Positions 1-6,295 of a stretch of 6,507 bases of DNA are shown piece by piece. Below the pieces are notes generated by a model. The model did no database searches and was not told the origin of the DNA. It saw nothing but the letters and a program-made list of their open reading frames with translations. Source of the DNA: JAGTVG01 sp964389805 (GTDB lineage: Bacteria; Bacteroidota; Bacteroidia; Cytophagales; Cyclobacteriaceae). The position numbers were made by a program, and so were the translations under genes. The stretch covers positions 1 to 6,507 of the forward strand of contig CAYMFU010000149.1 of NCBI GenBank assembly GCA_964389805.1, read 5' to 3'. Positions within the stretch are counted from its first letter, which is position 1, and every line of letters begins with the position of its first letter.

Positions 1-615
1 ACTGTGACACTCAATACAATTTGTTGAAAAGCTTGCTGAAGGGTGGTTTGGATTAGTTGTCGCATTATACTCATCCAAATGGCAATTCACGCAATCATTC
101 CCGATTCGTTCAAATCTAAGATCCGTTTCGGACAAATGACAATCGTAGCAACTCGTTATATAATGAGCTCCTAATAATGGAAACCCATTATCGTAATGAA
201 GTTGAGTAATATCTGCTACCAGCCAGTTTTCGGAGTTGTGGCACCTGGCGCAATCGAATCCTACGGTCTGGTTATGCATATCTGTATGGCATGAATAACA
301 ATTTGTCTGCGCTTCCGAAAAAACCAGAGACTGGTGACATTCCCTGCAGTCAACAATTGTATGTTGCCCTTCAAGTGAGAAATCCGTGGTGCTATGATCA
401 AATCCTTTGGTTGTATGCGGTGTTTCAAGCCTCAAATTATCTGAAATCACCTGCTTTGAAGGATCATTGTTTTTCCAGAACTCAGGAGCTATGTCCCATC
501 CCTCAGACGTATGACAGGTCGCACAGTCAGTTTTGAAATCAACACCGTGCGGGTTCTGGGCAAACAAATTGACCGTTAATCCCAGCAGTAATATTATTGG
601 TGACAGTCTATGCAT
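1..615 (-). CDS. Exported multiheme c-type cytochrome, C-terminus cut by window edge
   Basis: The visible 205 codons begin with a signal peptide (MHRLSPIILLLGLTVNLFAQ, likely cleavage near residue 19-20, no lipobox Cys), so the protein should be periplasmic or secreted. Seven CxxCH heme-attachment motifs start at residues 31, 90, 106, 122, 156, 175 and 200. Residues 72-126 carry the same module as the upstream 20-heme protein: a FDH segment (His74), a GxH segment (His85), then CxxCH, CxxCHxDxH (His114) and CxxCH. A second, looser copy starts near His140. The ATG at 615 is the first possible start, because the codon just before it is an in-frame TGA. The start overlaps the end of the upstream cytochrome gene by 22 bp in another frame, which suggests translational coupling. 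The stop codon lies beyond position 1, so total length and heme count are unknown. Known of the family: electron transfer by covalently bound c hemes. Inferred: partner or terminal wire of the operon's electron chain. No catalytic domain is visible in this part. Confidence 0.9.
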   Translation of the reverse strand, partial: MHRLSPIILLLGLTVNLFAQNPHGVDFKTDCATCHTSEGWDIAPEFWKNNDPSKQVISDNLRLETPHTTKGFDHSTTDFSLEGQHTIVDCRECHQSLVFSEAQTNCYSCHTDMHNQTVGFDCARCHNSENWLVADITQLHYDNGFPLLGAHYITSCYDCHLSETDLRFERIGNDCVNCHLDEYNATTNPNHPSASFSTNCIECHS

Positions 616-1871
616 TCAAAATTCTTTATTTTGTAAAAGACAAATATCTCCCCCTGTTCCTCTACTTCTTTGTGGCATGATCCACAATCCGCCTTCTCAT
701 GTTCTCCATCCAGTTTAAATGCTGTTTTGTTGTGATCAAAGTGAACCGATCCCCAGTTTTCATAGCTATGGCATTCCAGACAATAGGTTATCCCATCTTC
801 TGCGAATTGCTGTCGGTGTATATCATCGTGACAACCTATGCAATCCATGGACAAATTTTGAAAATTTTCATATCTATTACTATGATCTAGATCATCAACA
901 CCATGGCAAGCCATACATACCTGCCTGGTATGTGCACCTGCCAGTTCAAAATTCGTTAAGTTGTGATCAAACCTGTTAGCTTGCCAATGACTTACTTCAT
1001 GGCAACTTTCACAGGACTGGTTCGGATAATATTTTTCATCAATATACCCCGCATGCACGTCTTCATGACAATCAACACATCTCTCTCCAATATCCCTGAA
1101 ACTCCACCTCGTGGATTGCTTATGGCAAGCAAAACAAGGAGTGGCCAGATGCGCACCTTCCAGTTGAAAATTTCCCTCATTATGTTTTTCAATCGTATAC
1201 GAGCTACCGCTAAAGTTATTGACGGTATGACATTCCGCACAATCAGGACTTACACTGTTCCTGACAAATTCTCTTCTATGGTAATCGCTATGGCATGATG
1301 AACACCTGTTATGAGGTAGTGGAGTCGTTAAATTCACTTTATGGCATTGTTTGCAGTCTACATACCGGTGCCGCCCGGTGAGCCTGAACCCGGTCATATT
1401 ATGATCAAAATTTTTAGCATACCCTGCCACGCGGAAGGACTGTTCACTATGGCATTCCGTACAGTTCTGGCCAAATTTATTATCATGTACATCTCTATGA
1501 CATGATGTACAGTTCTGGAAAGGAATATTGGCAAACCGTTGAAAATCTTTTCCATTCCGTTTTTCCATCCTGTGGCATTCGATACAAGCCACATTATGGT
1601 GTTGTCCAACCAGTGCAAAGTCCGCATCATTATGATTGAAATTCTCTGGTGGGGAAAATGCCTCCGTCGTATGGCAACTTGCGCAATCCTGAGACAGGGT
1701 TTCCTGGTGGACATCTTCATGACACGAAATGCAATCCGTTTCTAAACCCAGAAAGGTGCTTTTGTTTTTCTTCAATCTACTGTCAACAATAAGATCAGGT
1801 GTATGGCATTGCCTGCAGTCTATTCTTTGATGTTGACCGGTAAGTTCATATCCAGTCAATTGATGATTAAA
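594..1871 (-). repeat. Six protein-level triheme repeats within the 20-heme cytochrome
   Basis: Repeat units begin at residues 106, 183, 260, 333, 406 and 483 (about 1871, 1640, 1409, 1190, 971 and 740). Each opens with F-[DN]-H-N or a variant (His 108, 185, 262, 335, 408, 485; spacings 77, 77, 73, 73, 77). Then come F-x-L-x-G-x-H (His 119, 196, 273, 346, 419, 496), a first CxxCH, a second CxxCH followed by xDxH, and a third CxxCH. In the sixth unit the second motif is the very end of the protein and the third is missing. The fourth unit replaces the opening F-D with E-K. The periodicity is at the protein level; the DNA copies have diverged, so the expansion is not recent. Confidence 0.85.
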
Positions 1872-2186
1872 ATCATTTTCATCAAAGCGAATCATTTCGA
1901 ATTCCCGTCCGTGGTGATCACTATGACAGCTGGCGCAATCTTTATTATTTACTTCGCTTGAGGCATGATAACCCTTGTTCTGATCGATACGGACCTTTAA
2001 TTCCTGGTGACAATCCAGGCACTTTTCATTCGATACATCCCCACCGAGAATATGGCACTCCGTGCAATTCATTATCCCTTCCAATTCAGCATGCGCATTA
2101 GCCAGATCCCCGGGTGAGATTTGAGCTTCTGCTATGGCTGAAAGCAGAATAAATAATAATGCAATATGTAGGATCCTTCCCCTCAT
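594..2186 (-). CDS. Exported 20-heme c-type cytochrome with modular triheme repeats
   Basis: This 530-residue protein starts with a signal peptide (residues 1-21, cleavage likely after AEA; no lipobox). It contains 20 CxxCH motifs, with first cysteines at 41, 56, 84, 124, 152, 168, 201, 226, 242, 278, 295, 316, 351, 370, 392, 424, 449, 469, 501 and 525. From residue 106 on it is built of six repeats of 73-77 residues, each expected to bind three hemes. The last repeat has only two, because the protein stops one residue after the motif at 525. No enzymatic domain is seen, so electron transfer or storage is the most likely role, in the periplasm or at the outer surface. An in-frame TAG three codons upstream makes the ATG at 2186 the earliest start. 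It follows the flavoprotein gene by 31 bp and overlaps the next cytochrome gene, so it is probably co-transcribed with both. The physiological acceptor or donor cannot be read from the sequence. Confidence 0.95.
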   Translation of the reverse strand: MRGRILHIALLFILLSAIAEAQISPGDLANAHAELEGIMNCTECHILGGDVSNEKCLDCHQELKVRIDQNKGYHASSEVNNKDCASCHSDHHGREFEMIRFDENDFNHQLTGYELTGQHQRIDCRQCHTPDLIVDSRLKKNKSTFLGLETDCISCHEDVHQETLSQDCASCHTTEAFSPPENFNHNDADFALVGQHHNVACIECHRMEKRNGKDFQRFANIPFQNCTSCHRDVHDNKFGQNCTECHSEQSFRVAGYAKNFDHNMTGFRLTGRHRYVDCKQCHKVNLTTPLPHNRCSSCHSDYHRREFVRNSVSPDCAECHTVNNFSGSSYTIEKHNEGNFQLEGAHLATPCFACHKQSTRWSFRDIGERCVDCHEDVHAGYIDEKYYPNQSCESCHEVSHWQANRFDHNLTNFELAGAHTRQVCMACHGVDDLDHSNRYENFQNLSMDCIGCHDDIHRQQFAEDGITYCLECHSYENWGSVHFDHNKTAFKLDGEHEKADCGSCHKEVEEQGEIFVFYKIKNFECIDCHQ

Positions 2187-2217
2187 TCTATACTAAGTGG
2201 ATATCAGGAATCATCCT

Positions 2218-3537
2218 TTATCCATATTTTTTTAGTGTATATCCGAATCTTTTGGTAATCTTGACCCCGGCCTTTTCAAGAAATTGCGTGGGTAATTCAC
2301 CGCCCGCAAAGATATAAACCAGGTCATTTTTGAGATCTATTTTTTTGTCTTCTACAGCCAACGTTACGTGTTCCTTTTCCACAACCAATAAATTAGACTT
2401 ATATTTTACACTTAAAACACCTGTTTCAGCTGCCTTATTAATTAATTCCCTGTTTTTCGGTTTTATTCTATTGAAAGCTTCGCTCCTGTAAGATAGCATC
2501 ACCTTGTTTTGTTTTGCCAATGAAAGTGCGGCTTCAATTGCGGAATCACCACCTCCAACGACAACAATATCTTTGTTGTGAATATTTTCAGGCTCGAGTA
2601 ACCTGTAGGCCACTTTTTCAGATTCTTCTCCGGAAACGTTCAACTTTCTCGGGCTGCCCCTCCTGCCGATCGCTAAAAGGATCTTTTTTGTTCTGAATTC
2701 CTCATTTGTATTCGTATTCACCTTAAAATGATCACCTTCATAGGATATCAATTCAACTTTGGTCCTTTCTTTTATCGAGATTTTGTTTTCTGATAATACC
2801 TTTTTCCATAGCTCGAGTAATTCCGATTTGGTCGTGTTATAAAGATGTACTTTTCCATGGATTGGTAACTGCATAGGGGAAGTCATTACAACTTTGGAAC
2901 GTGGGAATGTGAATACTGTGCCCCCCAGAGAATCCTGTTCAAGGGTTAAAAAATTCAAATTATGCTTTTTTGCCATTAATGAAGCAGAAATGCCAGCCGG
3001 CCCAGCCCCAATGATTATCAAATCGAAGGTAGCAGGATCTTCTGCAAAACCTTCTTTAATCATATTTTCAACAGCAGCCTGTCCTTGTTCCACACTGTTC
3101 TTAATAAGTCCCATACCTCCTAATTCTCCAGCTATATAAATACCAGGGACATTGGATTGAAAATCCCGGTCGATATGCGGCAGGTCGACACCCCGTTTTT
3201 CGGTTCCGATTACAAGAGAAATAGCTTCCACCGGACAGCTATGAAAACATGCCCCGTGCCCTATGCATTGAGAAGCGTTAATCAGTGTGGCCCTGCCATT
3301 CATGATCCCCAGTATATCTTGTTCGGGGCAAGCCTTTATACAGGCTCCACTTTTTATGCACTTGTTTACATTTATATCAGGATACAGAGATACCGGCTCG
3401 AATAAGCCATCTTCTTTGGCTTTTACAACTTTTTTCTCGACAATACGGGATTCCTTTTTCAATTTTCTCAAATAAATAAGAAGAATTATCCCGCAAAACA
3501 GAAATACAATAGCATATATGACGAACTGTTCTGACAT
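2218..3537 (-). CDS. Membrane-anchored ferredoxin / thioredoxin-reductase-like FAD-NAD(P)H oxidoreductase
   Basis: With the ATG at 3537 the protein has 439 residues. Residues 5-23 form one membrane helix followed by RKLKK, which places the rest in the cytoplasm. Residues 58-105 are a two-cluster ferredoxin domain with Cys60, 66, 70 and Cys91, 97, 101; the usual second cysteine of each motif is Ser63 or His94. Residues 118-160 (with VPGIYIAGELGG) resemble the FAD-binding segment that usually ends a thioredoxin-reductase fold. Residues 171-182 carry the FAD dinucleotide motif GAGPAG, and residues 323-333 the NAD(P) motif GGGDSA. Arg351 and Arg357 afterwards would fit an NADPH phosphate site. 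No CxxC redox dithiol is present, so it is not a thioredoxin reductase; the fold resembles YpdA-type reductases. Inferred role: passes electrons between NAD(P)H and the membrane cytochrome b encoded 10 bp upstream. A TTG start at 3570 would add 11 residues that overlap the upstream gene; the ATG right before the membrane helix is preferred. Confidence 0.88.
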   Translation of the reverse strand: MSEQFVIYAIVFLFCGIILLIYLRKLKKESRIVEKKVVKAKEDGLFEPVSLYPDINVNKCIKSGACIKACPEQDILGIMNGRATLINASQCIGHGACFHSCPVEAISLVIGTEKRGVDLPHIDRDFQSNVPGIYIAGELGGMGLIKNSVEQGQAAVENMIKEGFAEDPATFDLIIIGAGPAGISASLMAKKHNLNFLTLEQDSLGGTVFTFPRSKVVMTSPMQLPIHGKVHLYNTTKSELLELWKKVLSENKISIKERTKVELISYEGDHFKVNTNTNEEFRTKKILLAIGRRGSPRKLNVSGEESEKVAYRLLEPENIHNKDIVVVGGGDSAIEAALSLAKQNKVMLSYRSEAFNRIKPKNRELINKAAETGVLSVKYKSNLLVVEKEHVTLAVEDKKIDLKNDLVYIFAGGELPTQFLEKAGVKITKRFGYTLKKYG

Positions 3538-3547
3538 ACTCTTTAAT

Positions 3548-4417
3548 TTAAAAGATCCATCTGGCACCAAAAGCGAGGGTTATCCCTACATGAATGATCA
3601 TAATAACCAGCATTATCAGGGCAAAAGGTAAATGTACAATATGCCAATATTTGAACAACCTTTGCATGGTTTGTAAACGCTGTAATTTCTTATTCAGGGA
3701 AATTTCATTTTTAATGAGTTTTGTAATTCCCCTTATGCTTCCTTCTGAAAGCCTGTAATTTCTTAATGTTTTCTTTAGCCTCTTAATACTTATTTTATTC
3801 TCTTTATTCCTTCGTATTGTCCGGATCTTTTCTCCTCCGTTTTGTTCCTGAGAATTAATACTGGTATATTCCAAAATAGCATTGTAACTATTTCCATCGA
3901 GGTTAAATCGATTCTTGATACGGACATTCAAATTACTTTTCATTTCCCTGACCTCATTCAGGCTTAATTCTCTTCCTTCCATGGATCTTGGTATCTGAAG
4001 ATAGATGTATCTGCCTATTACACCACTGGCAACCACCACCACCATGCTCCAGAAACTCACTGAAACTATTCCTCCAAATTTGAATGCGGTATGGTATAAG
4101 ATCATTATTGGACCCAGGATACATAGAAAAATGTGGAACTCAAGCCAATATTTTAATCTTCCAAAACGGGCAAGGAAACGATACCTTTTTCTGGCCATAT
4201 AGGAAAAAACGCCTATTACTATAAATAGTGTTCCAATTATACCTAAACCATGCCCTATCAGTCCACTTGGTTTATATAAATCATGATCGGAATGATAAAA
4301 CCTTTCGGTTAATGAAGTGTGATAATAGGGAAATCCCAATATAAAAAGAGATATCGTGGTCAGCACAATGATACTTGCCAGGGTCGAAATATATATGTGA
4401 TGACCGGTTTTTTGCAT
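3548..4417 (-). CDS. Diheme cytochrome b-like integral membrane protein
   Basis: This 289-residue protein has five predicted membrane helices: about 8-29, 52-73, 89-111, 116-141 and 260-284. Helix 3 carries His95 and His109, and helix 5 carries His262 and His276. Both pairs are His-x13-His, the spacing with which cytochrome b-type bundles hold two stacked hemes. The basic loops (74-90 and 144-258) point to the cytoplasm by the positive-inside rule, so helices 3 and 5 both run from inside to outside and their histidines pair up at matching depths. The ~115-residue loop between helices 4 and 5 is strongly basic (about 27 Lys/Arg against 11 Asp/Glu) and may dock the flavoprotein encoded next. 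An in-frame TAA three codons before the ATG at 4417 fixes the start. It is the first gene of the apparent operon. Inferred role: moves electrons across the inner membrane, perhaps with a quinone site. The exact family is not recognised; heme binding is inferred from histidine geometry only. Confidence 0.75.
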   Translation of the reverse strand: MQKTGHHIYISTLASIIVLTTISLFILGFPYYHTSLTERFYHSDHDLYKPSGLIGHGLGIIGTLFIVIGVFSYMARKRYRFLARFGRLKYWLEFHIFLCILGPIMILYHTAFKFGGIVSVSFWSMVVVVASGVIGRYIYLQIPRSMEGRELSLNEVREMKSNLNVRIKNRFNLDGNSYNAILEYTSINSQEQNGGEKIRTIRRNKENKISIKRLKKTLRNYRLSEGSIRGITKLIKNEISLNKKLQRLQTMQRLFKYWHIVHLPFALIMLVIMIIHVGITLAFGARWIF

Positions 4418-4726
4418 TTTAATTTACTTCGCAGATCTTGTAATAAGTAACCTATAGTAACGATTTTATCTAAAATTTATTATTGAAATATATTCCAAAT
4501 CACATGCATTATCCTTATAAAATAAAATTAGAAAAAATTAATTTTATTTATATGCCATTCGCGTAATGTTCATTAGTAAAAATGAGAATTTTTAAGGGAA
4601 CAAAGATTAAAACGCAGTCTTTTTTCGATGTAGTGATTTCGACCTGAGATTTGATTGAAAATTCTTCTTAAAGGTGGATTCATTTTGGATTTTATGGATC
4701 CAAACAAAAAGTGTTATAAAGCTTTA
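4418..4726. other. AT-rich intergenic region upstream of the cytochrome operon
   Basis: These 309 bases separate the radical SAM gene from the cytochrome b gene, both on the minus strand. They should hold the end of one transcript and the promoter of the next. No ORF with coding character, tRNA or riboswitch-like structure was recognised. A loose match to the Bacteroidetes promoter on the minus strand (TTTG at 4499-4496, then TAAATTTT at 4479-4472) has a 16-base spacer, shorter than the usual ~19, so it is only a hint. No Shine-Dalgarno sequence precedes the ATG at 4417. Confidence 0.5.
4520..4549. repeat. All-A/T perfect inverted repeat, possible weak terminator or regulatory dyad
   Basis: Arms AAATAAAATTA (4520-4530) and TAATTTTATTT (4539-4549) are perfect 11-bp reverse complements around an 8-base loop. 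The repeat lies in the gap between the radical SAM gene and the cytochrome operon, about 180 bases past the radical SAM stop. A hairpin here could help end the radical SAM transcript, but it contains no G-C pair, so it would be weak. It could equally be a chance product of AT-rich DNA. Confidence 0.35.
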
Positions 4727-6043
4727 TCAGGCAACGATCTCCTCAAACAATTCAAACTTGAGTCTTTTCATTCTTTTGGCTTCGACCCGAACCTGTTTCA
4801 TGTGCCCATAATTCAAGGGCAGGTATAATGTGGGATTATACAGATTACCCGAAAGCCGTCTCAGAACAGATGGTACACTGTAAAACTTTTTCCTGGCATT
4901 GATCTTACCCATTTGTAGTTCGTAAGGTGTCATATTCTTTGGTTTGAAAACCACGGTATTGTGATCGTAATACTTCCAATCTGATGTGGTCAATCGGTTT
5001 TCACTTTTCAGCTCATCATAAATTTTGGTGCCAGGATAGGGGGTTAGCACATTGAAAGAAACTGTGCTGACCTTATTTTTTATCAGAAATTGAACCGTTT
5101 CATTGAATATTTCTTTGGTATCGTTATCAAAACCAAAGACCATGGAAGCATGGATTAAAATGCCCATCTTTTTTATCTTTTTGATGGCGTTCTCTAAATG
5201 CTCTATTTCCTTCAACGCCTTCCTCATAGATTGAAGTTGATCTTCTGATACACTTTCTATCCCAAAAAACATGGTTTTACATCCACTTTCTGCTGCAAGT
5301 TGCATCAATTCATCATCTGCTACCAGCAAGGAAACGGAAGCTTGTCCTGCCCAGTTTATATTCAGGGGTTTAATTGCCTTGAATAAGGCTTTCGCATACT
5401 TTGGATGTCCAATGATGTTATCATCCAGGAACATAATGTTCTTCGCACCTGAATCTTTGATGTCTGAAACAACATTTTCTATGGGTATGTGCCTGATTTT
5501 TTTGCCAAAAAGATTCGTGACACAACAAAAATCACAATTATATGGGCATCCTCGTGTTGTCATCACAGGGATAATACTGAATAACCTGTTTTTAAGGATT
5601 TTCGTGAAATCTTTCCTTATATACTTTTCCAAGTCCGGCTTTGGTTCATGATATCTCTCTTTCAGTTCATTATTTTGAAAATCATTCAGTAGTGTTTCCC
5701 AAACCCCTTCTGCTTCACCTATTACAACGCAATCCGCATGTTCCAGAGCTTCATCCGGGAGTATTGTTGGATGAACTCCGCCAAGCAATACCGTTTTACC
5801 CCTTTTCTTAAATTCCATACAAAGATCATAAGCCCTGGGGGCATTGGCCGTCATGCAGCTTATACCTACCAGGTCGCATTCCTGTTCCAGGTCCACGAAG
5901 GCTGTTTCCTCTTCTATTATTTTAACATCATGTTCCTCAGGGGTTAATCCCTCCAGAATATAAAGTGCCAGTTGAGGCAGCATAAGCCCCTTATTGGTTC
6001 TTTTTTCGGCATCAACCGTTGGGGAAATGAGTAGTATTTTCAT
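4727..6043 (-). CDS. B12-binding-type radical SAM protein, substrate unknown
   Basis: This 438-residue protein has the two-domain layout of cobalamin-dependent (class B) radical SAM enzymes. Residues 1-135 look like a Rossmann-type B12-binding domain, with MKILLISP at the start, LLGGVHPTILPDEAL at 86-100 and VVIGEAEG at 106-113. The radical SAM core follows, with the [4Fe-4S] ligands C166-x3-C170-x2-C173, a LDDN motif near 206-209, a glycine-rich GIES near 261-264 and a TPYPGTKIYDEL segment at 334-345. The ~70-residue C-terminal tail is basic. Known of the family: cleavage of S-adenosylmethionine to a 5'-deoxyadenosyl radical, with many members methylating or rearranging unactivated carbons in lipids, pigments or natural products. 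The overall look recalls BchE/HpnJ-like proteins, but I cannot assign a substrate. The start at 6043 is supported by the typical N-terminal strand and by the lack of a better upstream ATG. It is 309 bp from the cytochrome operon and divergent from the flavin oxidoreductase, so a link to either is uncertain. Confidence 0.88.
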   Translation of the reverse strand: MKILLISPTVDAEKRTNKGLMLPQLALYILEGLTPEEHDVKIIEEETAFVDLEQECDLVGISCMTANAPRAYDLCMEFKKRGKTVLLGGVHPTILPDEALEHADCVVIGEAEGVWETLLNDFQNNELKERYHEPKPDLEKYIRKDFTKILKNRLFSIIPVMTTRGCPYNCDFCCVTNLFGKKIRHIPIENVVSDIKDSGAKNIMFLDDNIIGHPKYAKALFKAIKPLNINWAGQASVSLLVADDELMQLAAESGCKTMFFGIESVSEDQLQSMRKALKEIEHLENAIKKIKKMGILIHASMVFGFDNDTKEIFNETVQFLIKNKVSTVSFNVLTPYPGTKIYDELKSENRLTTSDWKYYDHNTVVFKPKNMTPYELQMGKINARKKFYSVPSVLRRLSGNLYNPTLYLPLNYGHMKQVRVEAKRMKRLKFELFEEIVA

Positions 6044-6295
6044 TAAACGTACTTTAGGTTCATAATAAAAATTGGAAAATGATTACTGTTGAAAAATAGA
6101 CTTGATGGTGTTAAATGGTTTATAAAGGTACACAAACTTTACGAGTACCTTTTAAAATATGTTTTATTCCTGATAATGTCACTGGCAAGTGTGAGGCATC
6201 AATGTATCAAAATTTAATTTCCTGGATCACTCAAAAAAAAATCGGAATTAAAATGATTATATTCGAAATCAACTCATTTCACCAATCTAATCATC
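6044..6295. promoter_or_regulatory. Divergent intergenic region with two opposing promoters expected
   Basis: The radical SAM gene leaves leftward from 6043 and the flavin oxidoreductase rightward from 6296, so this 252-base AT-rich stretch should contain both promoters. On the plus strand TACCTTTT (6146-6153) and TATGTTTT (6158-6165) each match the Bacteroidetes -7 element TAnnTTTG at all but one base, yet neither has a clear TTTG at the proper distance upstream. No strong Shine-Dalgarno sequence precedes either start. The clearest element is the dyad at 6124-6152. Confidence 0.5.
6124..6152. promoter_or_regulatory. Spaced 8-bp dyad, candidate operator
   Basis: AAAGGTAC (6124-6131) and its exact reverse complement GTACCTTT (6145-6152) are separated by 13 bases. 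The arm centres are 21 bp apart, two helical turns, as expected for a dimeric regulator touching one face of the DNA. It sits between two divergent genes and overlaps a possible -7 element. A related half-site, GTACTTT, lies at 6049-6055 next to the radical SAM start. No regulator gene is visible in the window, so the function is an inference. Confidence 0.35.

Noticed and set aside
594..615. Frameshift joining the two cytochrome genes into one
   Set aside because: The downstream gene has its own ATG, preceded by an in-frame stop, and a clear signal peptide, so two separate exported proteins are the simpler reading.
291..1745. Several plus-strand open frames opposite the cytochrome genes
   Set aside because: They lie antisense to well-supported multiheme genes, are rich in Cys/Thr/Ile from the reversed CxxCH codons, and show no recognisable domain.
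597..1871. Regular ~75-codon periodicity as a CRISPR or DNA tandem array
   Set aside because: The period is in the protein (heme modules); the DNA copies are divergent and in one open frame, with no identical short repeats.
3538..3570. TTG start at 3570 for the ferredoxin-flavoprotein
   Set aside because: It would add 11 polar residues ahead of a membrane anchor and overlap the upstream gene by 23 bp. The ATG at 3537 directly precedes the hydrophobic helix and leaves a normal 10-bp gap.
4684..4704. Hairpin TTTGGAT / ATCCAAA downstream of the radical SAM stop as an intrinsic terminator
   Set aside because: The stem is only 7 bp with two G-C pairs, and on the minus strand no U-tract follows it.
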